Assembly: GCA_016125975.1 (NCBI GenBank)
Contig: JAEFCZ010000007.1
Span: 1 to 44,743, forward strand
Reading direction: 5' to 3'
Source: Candidatus Nitrosopumilus sp.
GTDB taxonomy: Archaea > Thermoproteota > Nitrososphaeria > Nitrososphaerales > Nitrosopumilaceae
DNA: 44,743 nucleotides
Shown here: positions 25,906-34,781 of the stretch, piece after piece
How positions within the stretch are numbered: position 1 is the stretch's first letter
Layout of the letters: each line of letters begins with the position of its first letter
Notes under the pieces: model-generated
The model's database searches: none
What the model saw: only the letters and a program-made list of their open reading frames with translations
Told to the model about the DNA's origin: nothing
Translations under genes and position numbers: made by a program

Positions 25906-26823
25906 CTAATACACCGCAGTTAACCAATGAGTATAGTAATTATTTTTGTTCATTACTATGTCTGTATACTCTTCCATCATTTTCTTTGTAATGTCTCCTG
26001 GTTTACCATTGTTTATTTTCTTTCCATCAAGTGAAATTATAGGTGTAATCTCTGCTGCAGTCCCTGTCAAAAATATCTCATCAGACATTGCAAGTTCACT
26101 TCTTGTAATGTCTCTTTCAACCACATCAATATCCAAATCCCTTGCAATTTTGATTACTGCATCACGAGTAATACCTTCCAGTGCTGCTGATGCTAGTGAT
26201 GGAGTTGCAAGTTGACCTTCTCTTACGATGAAAATATTCTCACCTGGTGCTTCACTAACATTGCTATTATGATCTAGTAAGATTGCTTCATCTACACCAT
26301 TTCTTTTTGCTTCTTGTGTTGCAATGATAGAATTTAGATAATTTCCACCCATTTTTGCTTGAGGTGGGGTTGACATGTCTGAGAATTTTCTCCAAGAAAC
26401 AATTCCTGCTGATATTCCATTCTTGTTAAATAAATCCCCAAAAGGAAATGTAAAAATTGCAACACTTGTTGGAGCTTTTTCTGTAACATGGAGATTAATC
26501 CCATAATCCCCTACAAAATAAAATGGTCTAATGTAGCATGATTTTTTGAGTTTATTTTTTTTACATATTCCAATTATTGCATTAGTAATTTCTTTATCTG
26601 AAAAATTCAATGAGATATTGTAAAACTGTCCTGATTTTCTGAATCTTTTTACATGTTCATCTAATCTAAACACATGAAGATTTTTTCCATTCCAATATGC
26701 TCTAATTCCTTCAAAGATTGATGTTCCGTAGTGTATTGCATGTGTAGTAATTGGTACTTGTGCTTTTTCAGTTAGAACGTATTTTCCATCAAACCAAACA
26801 TATTTTGAAAGTGGAAGTTTCAT
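25906..26823 (-). CDS. ilvE: Branched-chain amino acid aminotransferase (fold IV PLP)
   Basis: 305 residues. Fold-type IV hallmarks: THAIHYGTSIFEGIRAYW near residue 28, the PLP Lys in QAKMGGNYLNS near residue 157, EAILLDHNSNVSEAPGENIF, and a C-terminal TGTAAEITPI loop. Converts branched-chain keto acids to Val, Leu and Ile with glutamate. Directly abuts the dehydrogenase on the same strand, so it is in the same transcript. Confidence 0.92.
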   Translation of the reverse strand: MKLPLSKYVWFDGKYVLTEKAQVPITTHAIHYGTSIFEGIRAYWNGKNLHVFRLDEHVKRFRKSGQFYNISLNFSDKEITNAIIGICKKNKLKKSCYIRPFYFVGDYGINLHVTEKAPTSVAIFTFPFGDLFNKNGISAGIVSWRKFSDMSTPPQAKMGGNYLNSIIATQEAKRNGVDEAILLDHNSNVSEAPGENIFIVREGQLATPSLASAALEGITRDAVIKIARDLDIDVVERDITRSELAMSDEIFLTGTAAEITPIISLDGKKINNGKPGDITKKMMEEYTDIVMNKNNYYTHWLTAVY

Positions 26824-26857
26824 AGAAAATTTTTACATATAGTGTATTAATCTCTAT

Positions 26858-27460
26858 TTATTTTGACCAGCCTTCTTTTGGAAATTTCATTCCAGCAACT
26901 CTTGTAGTCCTATCTTCTAATTCTGCAAATTTTTCAACTGTTTTCCAATCTTCTTCTATTACTTTGGTAATTTTTTCAGGAACATCTTCTTTCCATGATG
27001 ATTTTTTTCCAAGTGCTGCATCATACAGTTTTTCTTTTACTGATGCTGCAGAAAGTGATTTTCTTTCCCCAATCTTTGGTTTTAATCTATAAATTTTCAA
27101 CATGTATCCTTCTGCTTTGTCTCCTGTGTATGAGAAATATTCTCCTTCAACTCCACGTAGAATTTGTTTTCTTAATTGCCATGATTTTGGTGAAAGTAAT
27201 GGTGGCATATACTTCTTAAACGGAGCAAAGAATGCATAATCATCAGTAATTTGAATAGAATCTCCAAAGACTGATTCTAACATCTTTTTTCTAACTTCAA
27301 AATTAAATGGAAAGCTTTTACTGTTGATTTCCTTTTCATCATCTTTGAAAACAACAGGCATTATCTTAACAACATCTGCATCTTTTTTTAACTCCTCAAT
27401 AATTTCTACATGAGCTTTTGTTACTGGATTTAGATGTGCAAGATATAGTGCAGTAATCAA
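26858..27460 (-). CDS. Nucleotidyltransferase-like protein (HxGH family)
   Basis: 200 residues from TTG 27460; a stop lies two codons upstream, so no earlier start exists. The N-terminus ITALYLAHLNPVTKAHVEII is the T/H-x-x-H nucleotide-binding motif of cytidylyl/adenylyl transferases (like NMN or FMN adenylyltransferases). A later RKSLSAASVKEKLYDAAL resembles the I-S-S-T-x-x-R signature. Substrate unassigned; cofactor synthesis is a reasonable guess. Confidence 0.7.
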   Translation of the reverse strand: MITALYLAHLNPVTKAHVEIIEELKKDADVVKIMPVVFKDDEKEINSKSFPFNFEVRKKMLESVFGDSIQITDDYAFFAPFKKYMPPLLSPKSWQLRKQILRGVEGEYFSYTGDKAEGYMLKIYRLKPKIGERKSLSAASVKEKLYDAALGKKSSWKEDVPEKITKVIEEDWKTVEKFAELEDRTTRVAGMKFPKEGWSK

Positions 27461-27512
27461 TTGGATTCACTAAACAAATCTCATATTTCAATGATTGATT
27501 TTTAAAAAAATT

Positions 27513-28358
27513 CTATCCGTATGATTCGTATTTGACTTCAAAACTTCCATCTTCACGTTTATCATGTTCAGTAACAAAGCCTTTTGGTTTTAAGAAGTCC
27601 ATTACACCATCAATGGTACCTTGCCATCCACAAACATAGAACATCGTATTTTCTTTAGTAATTTTATCTCCGATTAATTCTTCTACTGGAGACATTCCGT
27701 TATCTCTTGGCCTTAGGAATGTTTCAACTCTTCCAATTTGTCCTGCCCATGATCTGTTAAACCATTCTTGAGGCCTACTGATTGCTGCTCTATACTTAAA
27801 GTTCCATTCATCCTTACCTCTTTTAATACTTTCATTTTCTAATTCAGTTAGCAAATCTTTGTAGCTTAACTCATCAACATAACTGGCACCATGTAATACA
27901 ACAATTTCTCGTTTGTCTCCTGAATCATGTAGGTGTTGTGCAAAACTGACAAAAGGCGCAAGGCCTGTTCCTCCCCCAATACAGATAATTCTTCTGTTGT
28001 CTTTTTCTCTATTTGGAAGTTCTTCATTGATTAGTAATGCTCTTCCAGTTGGTTTTAACCAAAGAATTTCATCACCTTCTTTTGCATTAAACAATTGTGT
28101 AGTTAATCTTCCTGGAAGTGGTTTTCTAACCCATCTAATTACAAGCTCGATATATTCTCTATTTTCTGGATGTGATGCAATTGAGTATGCTCTTCTAACA
28201 ATTTTTCCTCCTTCAACAGGATTTGGCAATCCTAATGTGATGAATTGACCAGCTTTGTACTCTGGAACTGGACCTTCTTTTGGAACTAATCTGATAATTA
28301 CAAGATCTTCTTTTAATAACTGAACATATGTGATAGTTGCTTTGTTATCTACTACCAT
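27513..28358 (-). CDS. Ferredoxin-NADP reductase family flavoprotein
   Basis: 281 residues. FAD-binding RRAYSIASHPENR (R-x-Y-S) near residue 60, NAD(P)-binding CIGGGTGLAPFVSFAQHL near residue 125, and the C-terminal YVCGWQGTIDGVMDFL motif followed by an aromatic end (VKYESYG). It transfers electrons between ferredoxin and NADP(H). The two ferredoxins at 8560 and 9166 are candidate partners. Own promoter; divergent from tRNA-Ala. Confidence 0.9.
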   Translation of the reverse strand: MVVDNKATITYVQLLKEDLVIIRLVPKEGPVPEYKAGQFITLGLPNPVEGGKIVRRAYSIASHPENREYIELVIRWVRKPLPGRLTTQLFNAKEGDEILWLKPTGRALLINEELPNREKDNRRIICIGGGTGLAPFVSFAQHLHDSGDKREIVVLHGASYVDELSYKDLLTELENESIKRGKDEWNFKYRAAISRPQEWFNRSWAGQIGRVETFLRPRDNGMSPVEELIGDKITKENTMFYVCGWQGTIDGVMDFLKPKGFVTEHDKREDGSFEVKYESYG

Positions 28359-28482
28359 AACGATTCAATCATAATATTGACGGTTAAATATATTGTGTTA
28401 ATTTCATACATCGATTTTCTGTTTGACCGCTAAACGTTAATAACCAATTTGAAAAATATTATTGATTCAGAATTCTGAATAT

Positions 28483-28556
28483 GGGCCGGTCGTCTAGTCT
28501 GGTAGGATAGGTGCATGGCATGCATCGGATCAAGGGTTCAAATCCCTTCCGGTCCA
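28483..28556 (+). tRNA. tRNA-Ala (anticodon GGC)
   Basis: 74 bases. The acceptor GGGCCGG pairs with CCGGTCC, giving the alanine identity pair G3-U70, and the discriminator is A. The anticodon arm GGTGC-ATGGCAT-GCATC places GGC in the loop, and the T arm is AAGGG-TTCAAAT-CCCTT. No encoded CCA. The stop codon of the convergent HEAT-repeat gene begins at the very next base. Confidence 0.95.
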
Positions 28557-29096
28557 CTATTTCTTTTTTAATTTTGAAAGCATTTTTAATAATTCTGGAT
28601 CTGCATCATTAGAAATTTCTTTAATTCTTTCTTCAGAAATTGAAAATTTCAGATCAATTATTGCTTGTATGGCACTTTTTCTTACTTCTACATTAGTATC
28701 TAAGACTGAATCTAGAAAAACATCTTTAGCTTCTTTAGCTTTTAGATGACCTAGTGCTCCAATTGCACATGATCTTACCATGGAACGTTCATCTTTTGCA
28801 AGCTTTACTATCTTAGAGATTGCATCTATTTCATTTCGATTTGCTAATGCTAGTGCTGCAAAACCCCTAATATTTTTGCTAGTGGAATTCAAATTTTGAG
28901 TCAAAAAATTTGAAATTTTATTTTTGTTTAATACAAGTGAACTAAATGCCTCTCCTCTTACTTTGATATCATCATCGTCTAATTTTGAAATAATTTTTTG
29001 TAAAATTTCAGGATCGTCTGTTTTATCAAGAGTTTCCAAAATTTTGATTTTTTCTTCACTACTTCCAGTTTCTAAAACTTTTACAATATTTTTCAA
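28557..29096 (-). CDS. HEAT-repeat protein
   Basis: 179 residues made of about five HEAT-type helical pairs, for example LDKTDDPEILQKIISKLDDD, KNIRGFAALALANRNEIDAI, MVRSCAIGALGHLKAKEAKD and VEVRKSAIQAIIDLKFSISE. HEAT arrays are protein-protein scaffolds; some act with phycobilin lyases or in repair, but no specific role can be read here. Ends exactly at the tRNA-Ala boundary. Confidence 0.85.
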   Translation of the reverse strand: MKNIVKVLETGSSEEKIKILETLDKTDDPEILQKIISKLDDDDIKVRGEAFSSLVLNKNKISNFLTQNLNSTSKNIRGFAALALANRNEIDAISKIVKLAKDERSMVRSCAIGALGHLKAKEAKDVFLDSVLDTNVEVRKSAIQAIIDLKFSISEERIKEISNDADPELLKMLSKLKKK

Positions 29097-29178
29097 ATTC
29101 TAAATAAAATCTTGATTTCTAGTTAATAATAGTTCAAATCTTTCAAAAAAATTTCCTCATACTAGAAAAAACACTTTT

Positions 29179-29190
29179 AGCTTTAAATTA
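29179..29190 (+). promoter_or_regulatory. TATA promoter of Alba gene
   Basis: TAGCTTTAAATT, with the TTTAAAT core 30 bases before the Alba ATG. It is the same element and spacing as before the two ferredoxin genes, consistent with strong leaderless transcription. Confidence 0.6.
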
Positions 29191-29211
29191 TCCTTAAATA
29201 CCAAATTTTGT

Positions 29212-29499
29212 ATGTCGACCGAATTAAGAGACACCATATTCATTGGTAAGAAACCATTGATGGCATATGTTACATCAACGCTAATTCAATTGGCAAATTT
29301 ACCATCCGTCAACATCAAAGCTAGAGGACTCAGCATTGGACGTGCTGTAGATGTAGCTCAAATCATTGCACGAAAAACAGAAAATGCAGGATACTCTATC
29401 GGAGAAATCAAGATAGGCTCAGAATCTTTAGAGTCGCAAGACGGTAGAACAAGAAACGTTTCAACAATAGAAATTGAAGTAAAGAGAAATCAGGCATAA
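29212..29499 (+). CDS. albA: Chromatin protein Alba
   Basis: 95 residues, standard for Alba. IFIGKKPLMAYVTSTLIQLA contains the conserved K-x-x-M-x-Y-V and the acetylatable Lys region (KK at residues 13-14). INIKARGLSIGRAVDVAQII-like sequence carries the DNA-binding R-G-x-x-I-x-x-A-V-D. Dimeric protein binding DNA and RNA, a main nucleoid component beside histones. Confidence 0.95.
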   Translation: MSTELRDTIFIGKKPLMAYVTSTLIQLANLPSVNIKARGLSIGRAVDVAQIIARKTENAGYSIGEIKIGSESLESQDGRTRNVSTIEIEVKRNQA

Positions 29500-29524
29500 C
29501 TGACTTTACTTGTAATTTTTTATT

Positions 29525-30391
29525 TTATTCTCTTTTTGAAAATCCGTACTTCTTTTCCATCTTTCTAAACTTTGAAAGTTCTACAAGATCATTGAACTGA
29601 TCAAAATTTACTACTTTGTTTTTGTATTTTGAAGTTGTTCCTGTCTCCTTTAATTCCTGAAGTATATTCATTGTAGCAAAAGTATTTGCAAACAATACTG
29701 ATAGTGGATACAAAATTATCTTAAATCCCATTTTGTGTAATTCTTGTGCTGAACTAATTGGAGTTGCACCTCCTTCAATCATGTTTGCAACAAGTGGTGC
29801 CTTTATTGATTTTCCAATCTGTTTCATTTCTTCAATAGATCTTGGTGCTTCAACAAATATTGCATCTGCTCCTATTTTTTTATTTTGTAATCCTCTTTCA
29901 ATTGCTGCATCTAGTCCTTCTGTTGCTCGTGCATCTGTTCTTGCAACAATTATGAAATCTTTACTCTCCCTTGCATCAATTGCTGCACCGAGTTTTTCTG
30001 CGTATTCTTCTTGTGAAACAACTTCTTTTCCTTGCATGTGTCCACATCTCTTTGGCCATCTTTGATCTTCTAGAAAAATCCCTGATGCTCCTGCAGATTC
30101 TAATTCCTTTACTAACTTCCAAACACTAAGCGCATTACCATAACCTGTATCTGAATCCACAATTACTGGAACCTTAACTGCCCTGCAAATTCTTCTTGCA
30201 TTATCTACAGTTTCAGTTGCCCCTATGAATCCATAATCTGGCATTCCAAAAAGAGTAGCTGATGTACCATATCCTGTTTGAAACATTGCATCAAATCCTA
30301 CTTTCTCTGCAATTTTTGCTCCGATTGCATCATAAACGCCAGGAATAACTAACGGTTTGTTAGATTTTAGCATACTAAGTAAATTTTTCAT
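29525..30391 (-). CDS. Isocitrate lyase/PEP mutase superfamily enzyme
   Basis: 288 residues. PGVYDAIGAKIAEKVGFDAM at the start, the metal-binding VDSDTGYGNA near residue 78, the family signature FLEDQRWPKRCGHM near 105 (K-x-C-G-H), and VARTDAR near 148. This set fits methylisocitrate lyase, oxaloacetate decarboxylase or related C-C lyases acting on 2-oxo or hydroxy acids. The exact substrate cannot be told. No neighbouring prpC or prpD. Confidence 0.87.
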   Translation of the reverse strand: MKNLLSMLKSNKPLVIPGVYDAIGAKIAEKVGFDAMFQTGYGTSATLFGMPDYGFIGATETVDNARRICRAVKVPVIVDSDTGYGNALSVWKLVKELESAGASGIFLEDQRWPKRCGHMQGKEVVSQEEYAEKLGAAIDARESKDFIIVARTDARATEGLDAAIERGLQNKKIGADAIFVEAPRSIEEMKQIGKSIKAPLVANMIEGGATPISSAQELHKMGFKIILYPLSVLFANTFATMNILQELKETGTTSKYKNKVVNFDQFNDLVELSKFRKMEKKYGFSKRE

Positions 30392-30565
30392 AAAATCACT
30401 TTTTTTCTGAATTATTTATGACTTTAAACAATATTTTATTTTTCATTATTCTACTCTTTCATAATGCTATTTTGATTGCAATGTCATATTTCCATACCTT
30501 TTTTTGAAATAATTGATCGCTATCATATTGATTCTATAATTTACCTAACTTTGTAATTCTAAGAT

Positions 30566-31075
30566 TTAGTCTATTTTGATTTCTTTACCATTTTTTTCAA
30601 CATCTTTTGAATCAATCTTCTTCAGTTCTTCTTGAAGAAATTTTCTATATTTTTCAGTTTCTCCACTAGTCATATTTGCAACATTTGAACTCAAAATTGT
30701 ACCCATTGAAGAAATTTTTTCAAGCAAATCCATTGCTACAAATCTTCCGACATTACCTAATCTAAAAAGAACATCTAATTGCTTTTTTACAATGTCGTTG
30801 ACCTTATCTACATCTTGTGCAGTTTCTGCGCCTTTTTCTGTTAATTGATATTTCCCACCTTTTGTTTCTTGAATTAATCCTTCATCTAACAGTCTACCTA
30901 ACAAGGGATAGATCAAACCTGGTGATGGTTTCCAAATTCCATTGCTTTGTTCTACTGCATAATCGATGATCTCTTTTCCTGTGTGTTCTTTTTTCTTCAA
31001 TAATTCTAAGATGAAATATCTTGAAAATCCTCTAGGGACTGAGCTTCCTACTCTCTGAAACCATTCAGAAATCAT
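30566..31075 (-). CDS. PadR-family transcriptional regulator
   Basis: 169 residues from ATG 31075 (MISEWFQRVG); GTG codons at 31078 and 31090 are less likely because TATATAT lies about 25 bases upstream of 31075. PadR winged helix: RYFILELLKKKEHTGKEIID and SPGLIYPLLGRLLDEGLIQE, wing TKGGKYQLTEKG, then a C-terminal dimerisation helix. Two perfect palindromes overlap its own transcript start, indicating autorepression. Divergent from sdhA; may also affect that operon. Confidence 0.88.
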   Translation of the reverse strand: MISEWFQRVGSSVPRGFSRYFILELLKKKEHTGKEIIDYAVEQSNGIWKPSPGLIYPLLGRLLDEGLIQETKGGKYQLTEKGAETAQDVDKVNDIVKKQLDVLFRLGNVGRFVAMDLLEKISSMGTILSSNVANMTSGETEKYRKFLQEELKKIDSKDVEKNGKEIKID

Positions 31076-31097
31076 CACTAGTGATATCACTAGTGAT
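31074..31097. promoter_or_regulatory. Tandem palindromic operator ATCACTAGTGAT x2
   Basis: Two perfect 12-bp palindromes stand back to back (31074-31085 and 31086-31097), between the TATATAT box and the padR start codon; the first covers part of the ATG. Two dimers could bind side by side and block transcription of padR. Confidence 0.75.
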
Positions 31098-31169
31098 ATA
31101 TATGAATATTTTGGATCATGCCTGACAATTACTACATATTTATCCCGCCCTAAGCAAGTTTGTCTTAAA

Positions 31170-32882
31170 ATGGTCGATTCAATTGAGTTTGATTTGATAA
31201 TTTGTGGTTCTGGATTAGCTGGCCTTAGAGCAGCAATTGCAGCTGCAAAAAAGGGACCTCATCTGAAAATCGGCATTGTTTCAAAATTACAAGTAATGCG
31301 TTCTCATTCTGTTTCCGCAGAAGGTGGAACTGCTGCAGTAATTCAAGAAGATGCTGGAGATACAATTGAATCTCATGTTTATGATACTGTAAAGGGTAGT
31401 GACTTTCTTGCAGACCAAGATGTTGCAGAAAGACTTTGTGTTGAAATGCCACAAGAAATCCATCAGTTAGATCATTGGGGAATGCCCTGGTCTAGAAAAG
31501 AAGATGGAAGAATTGATCAAAGAAACTTTGGTGGTTATAGTTTCCCTAGAGCAACTTATGCATCAGATAAAGTTGGTTTCTTTGAAATGCAAACATTGTA
31601 TGATACATGTCAAAAACATGAGAATATAGAATATCTTAATGAATGGTTTGCAACATCAATTATTCATGACGGAAAAAAATTCATGGGTCTTACTGCAATC
31701 GAATTAGGTTCTGGTACATTTTACACAATCAAAGGAAAATCTCTCATTATTGCTACTGGTGGGGCTGGAAGATTATACAGTTTTTCAACTTATGCTTTAT
31801 CATCAACTCCTGATGGTTTGGATATGGGGTTACGTGCTGGTATGGCACTCAAAGATATGGAATTTGTACAATTTCATCCAACAGGAATTTTACCATCTGG
31901 CATTTTGATCACTGAAGGTGCAAGAGGAGAAGGTGGTTATCTTCTTAACAACAAAGGTGAACGTTTTATGAAAACTTATGCAGCTGGAAAAATGGAATTA
32001 GCTCCCCGTGATATTGTATCAAGATCAATTATGACAGAAATTCAAGAAGGTCGTGGATTTAAACATGAAACAGGTGTTGATTGTATGAAACTTGATTTGA
32101 GACATATCGGTGATGAAAAGATAAAAGAAAAGTTAGGTGGAATTAGAGAAATTTCTATTAAATTTTCAGGAATTGATCCAGCTCAAGAATTACTTGAGAT
32201 TAGACCTGTTTGTCATTACATGATGGGTGGACTTCATACTGATATTGATGGTGCAACAGAAATCCAAGGTGTTTGGGCTGCAGGTGAGGCTGCATGTAAT
32301 AGCGTTCATGGTTCTAACAGATTAGGTGCAAATTCTACTTCTGAATGTATAGTTTGGGGTAAAATTACAGGTGAATTAGCAGCTGAATATGCAATGAATA
32401 ACACCACTGCAGATCAATGGCCTCATCATTTAGTTGCAGCAGAAGAGAAGAGAATCTATGATGGAATCTTTAGAGGAAACGGTGATGCAAATCCCTATGA
32501 AATTAGACAAGAATTAACTGATACTATGAATGAGAAAGCATACGTTTACAGAAATGAAACTGATCTTGTAGCTGGCCTTAAACGAATTCGAGAACTAAAA
32601 GCACAAACTTGGAAACATGTTGATGATAAAGCAAAAGAGTACAATACCAACTTTTCAAATGTTATGGAACTTGATTCTATGTTCCGAGTGGCTGAAATTG
32701 TACTGATTGGTGCAATTAATAGAAAAGAATCTCGTGGTGCACATGCAAGAACTGATTATACTAAAAGAGATGATGCAAACTTTTTGCATCACACACTCGC
32801 ATACTATGATCCAAATGAGCCAATCATGAAGACACATCCAGTAACAATCACTAAGTATCAGCCTGTGGAGAGGAAATACTAG
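31170..32882 (+). CDS. sdhA: Succinate dehydrogenase flavoprotein subunit
   Basis: 570 residues. FAD motif GSGLAGLRAAIAAAKKG near residue 11, the HSVSAEGGTAAV segment whose His carries covalent FAD, the substrate-site QFHPTG and EGARGEGG, and GAACNSVHGSNRLGANS-like AGEAACNSVHGSNRLGANST. The C-terminal arginine-rich helical region (SRGAHARTDYTKRDD) is typical. Oxidises succinate to fumarate, feeding electrons to SdhB. First gene of sdhACDB; a TATA-like CATATTTAT lies about 30 bases upstream. Confidence 0.96.
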   Translation: MVDSIEFDLIICGSGLAGLRAAIAAAKKGPHLKIGIVSKLQVMRSHSVSAEGGTAAVIQEDAGDTIESHVYDTVKGSDFLADQDVAERLCVEMPQEIHQLDHWGMPWSRKEDGRIDQRNFGGYSFPRATYASDKVGFFEMQTLYDTCQKHENIEYLNEWFATSIIHDGKKFMGLTAIELGSGTFYTIKGKSLIIATGGAGRLYSFSTYALSSTPDGLDMGLRAGMALKDMEFVQFHPTGILPSGILITEGARGEGGYLLNNKGERFMKTYAAGKMELAPRDIVSRSIMTEIQEGRGFKHETGVDCMKLDLRHIGDEKIKEKLGGIREISIKFSGIDPAQELLEIRPVCHYMMGGLHTDIDGATEIQGVWAAGEAACNSVHGSNRLGANSTSECIVWGKITGELAAEYAMNNTTADQWPHHLVAAEEKRIYDGIFRGNGDANPYEIRQELTDTMNEKAYVYRNETDLVAGLKRIRELKAQTWKHVDDKAKEYNTNFSNVMELDSMFRVAEIVLIGAINRKESRGAHARTDYTKRDDANFLHHTLAYYDPNEPIMKTHPVTITKYQPVERKY

Positions 32883-33314
32883 ATGACTCAAGACGAACAC
32901 AAAGAAGGCATCAAAGGAATGGTTAATCCAAGTCGTTACGGAATTGAAAGAGTAGCTTATTGGTTAATGAGATTAAGCGGATTAGGATTATTAGCATATT
33001 TTATCGGTCACATTTATGAAACTAGTAATATTTTACGAGGACGTGTAGGATGGAACGAGTTTTTAGAATTAACTCAAACTACTGAAGGACATATTTTGTT
33101 AGCAATTGTAATTGCGATGTGTGTGTTCCATACTGTTAATGGAATTAGGGTAATGTTGGGACATGGTGGAGTTGGTGTTGGAAAACCTGCAAGACCTGAT
33201 TATCCATATGATCCAGCATCTCAAAACTACAGACACAAGATAGGAATCTATTCTGCGATTATTCTTGCTGCAATTGCTATGATGTACGGATTAGCCGTAA
33301 TGTTTGGTGAGTAA
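32883..33314 (+). CDS. sdhC: Succinate dehydrogenase membrane subunit C-like
   Basis: 143 residues starting immediately after the sdhA stop. About three helices: LMRLSGLGLLAYFIGHIYET, ILLAIVIAMCVFHTVNGIRV and AIILAAIAMMYGLAVMF. GLGLLAYFIGHIYETS and VFHTVNGIRVM carry His residues in positions suited to heme and quinone. Anchors SdhAB to the membrane. Gene position between A and B supports the call. Confidence 0.85.
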   Translation: MTQDEHKEGIKGMVNPSRYGIERVAYWLMRLSGLGLLAYFIGHIYETSNILRGRVGWNEFLELTQTTEGHILLAIVIAMCVFHTVNGIRVMLGHGGVGVGKPARPDYPYDPASQNYRHKIGIYSAIILAAIAMMYGLAVMFGE

Positions 33315-33315
33315 A

Positions 33316-33660
33316 ATGAGAGAAAGCACAATAATGAAAATCCATTATGGCACTGCTTTAGCAGCAGTTGCTCTAGTTGCAGTTCATATATTGATGCGTA
33401 TGACTATGAATTTCGCTGACTCTTTAGAATATGAAACCGTTCTTGCAAACTACAAATTCATTCCTTATGCAATAATGTTGGAATTAATCTTAGTTTTGCT
33501 TTCAGTTCATGGATTTAATGGATTAAGAGTAATCTTATTGGAACTCAAACAAGGACGTTTGTATGAAAAAGCAGTTTCTTATGGATGTCTTGCAGCAATG
33601 TTTGGATTAATTGCATATGGTTCACGAACAATTATTATGACTAACATGGGGATGGTATAG
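33316..33660 (+). CDS. sdhD: Succinate dehydrogenase membrane subunit D-like
   Basis: 114 residues from ATG 33316, one base after the sdhC stop; a TTG four codons upstream inside sdhC is less likely. Three helices with His in HYGTALAAVALVAVHILMRM and in SVHGFNGLRVILLE, mirroring the H-x-x-x-G-x-R pattern of its partner. Second half of the quinone/heme-binding anchor. Confidence 0.85.
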   Translation: MRESTIMKIHYGTALAAVALVAVHILMRMTMNFADSLEYETVLANYKFIPYAIMLELILVLLSVHGFNGLRVILLELKQGRLYEKAVSYGCLAAMFGLIAYGSRTIIMTNMGMV

Positions 33661-33662
33661 AG

Positions 33663-34412
33663 ATGGCACAAGTTTCTAGTATTGCAGATGAACAATCATC
33701 TCAGTCTATTACTCTTAGAATTGCAAGATACAATCCTGAAAAAGATAATGAAAGACGATTCATGGAATTTAATGTTCCATACGAAAAATGGACTACAGTA
33801 CTTGAAGCAATTCTTGACGTAAAGAAACATTTTGATCATTCAGTGGCTGTACGTTATTCATGTCGACAAGCAACATGTGGCTCATGTGGAATGATAATTA
33901 ATGGAAAACCACGACTTGCATGCTTTACAAAAATTAGTGAACTTGATTCAAATGTTGTAACTGTAGAACCAATGAATAACTTCCCAATCATTCGTGACTT
34001 AGCTGTAAAGTTTGAAAGATTATTTGACACTCATCATAAAATCAAACCTTACCTTGATAGAGATGATACTGAATTAACATCTGATGCAAAGGAATTCATG
34101 CAATCTCCAGAAGAACTTGAACAATACATCCAATTTGCAAATTGTATCAAATGTGGATTATGTAATTCAGCATGTCCTACTATGGCTACTGATTCTTCAT
34201 TTGTTGGACCACAAGCTCTTGCTCAGGCATATCGTTATGTTGCAGATAGTAGAGATAAAGGAAAAGATTCTAGACTAAAAATTATTGATGACTCCCATGG
34301 TATTTGGAGATGTCATTTTGCTGGCTCTTGTAGCCAGGTATGTCCAAAAGGTGTTGACCCTGCAATGGGAATTCAACTTCTAAGAGGATATATGCTTGGT
34401 TTTAGAAGTTAA
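33663..34412 (+). CDS. sdhB: Succinate dehydrogenase iron-sulfur subunit
   Basis: 249 residues. 2Fe-2S ligands in SCRQATCGSCGMIINGKPRL-AC, 4Fe-4S motif CIKCGLCNSACP, and 3Fe-4S motif CHFAGSCSQVCPKGV. Passes electrons from SdhA to the membrane quinone site. Last gene of the operon. The end overlaps the convergent DUF59 gene by four bases. Confidence 0.96.
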   Translation: MAQVSSIADEQSSQSITLRIARYNPEKDNERRFMEFNVPYEKWTTVLEAILDVKKHFDHSVAVRYSCRQATCGSCGMIINGKPRLACFTKISELDSNVVTVEPMNNFPIIRDLAVKFERLFDTHHKIKPYLDRDDTELTSDAKEFMQSPEELEQYIQFANCIKCGLCNSACPTMATDSSFVGPQALAQAYRYVADSRDKGKDSRLKIIDDSHGIWRCHFAGSCSQVCPKGVDPAMGIQLLRGYMLGFRS

Positions 34413-34732
34413 CCAAGTTTTTTTGGATTTGGGCTATTGTTAACTTGATTGTTAATCTGTTCTGCCATAAAGTGATTTGAGACATTTACTTTAACGTCAT
34501 CAACTCCATCCACTTTCAAAAGATTGTCATGTATGTCTTGACAAATTTTAAAACCAAACACTGCTGGACAGAATGGACTTGTTAAATGTAAATCAACTTT
34601 AACATTGCTATCATTGATATCAACCTCATCAATTAATTCTAATTCTACAATTGATGTGTTAATTTCTGGATCTACAATCTTTGATAACTCATCGAAGAGC
34701 TTTACCCGAAGTTGTTTGATATCTTGACTCAT
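34409..34732 (-). CDS. DUF59/MIP18-type Fe-S assembly protein
   Basis: 107 residues from ATG 34732 (MSQDIKQLRV). A longer frame to 34765 is rejected because the TATA box lies inside it. DUF59 features: ELSKIVDPEINTSIVELELI at the start, the reactive Cys in LTSPFCPAVF, and VKVNVSNHF at the end. MIP18/SufT-like proteins help mature Fe-S clusters; placement beside sdhB, a three-cluster protein, is suggestive. It shares a symmetric TATA with argH. Confidence 0.88.
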   Translation of the reverse strand: MSQDIKQLRVKLFDELSKIVDPEINTSIVELELIDEVDINDSNVKVDLHLTSPFCPAVFGFKICQDIHDNLLKVDGVDDVKVNVSNHFMAEQINNQVNNSPNPKKLG

Positions 34733-34752
34733 GTGGGCAAAAGCGTCGATGC

Positions 34753-34760
34753 TATATATA
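34753..34760. promoter_or_regulatory. Symmetric TATATATA shared by two divergent genes
   Basis: The palindromic TATATATA is centred at 34756.5, about 25 bases from the ATG of argH (34782) on one side and of the DUF59 gene (34732) on the other. At this spacing both transcripts would be leaderless, from one TBP site used in both directions. Confidence 0.7.
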
Positions 34761-34781
34761 ACCATTCTAGAACCTTAGGTA

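Noticed and set aside
30420-30560. Possible small gene between the lyase-family gene and padR
   Set aside because: AT-rich, with stops in all frames over short distances and no motif.
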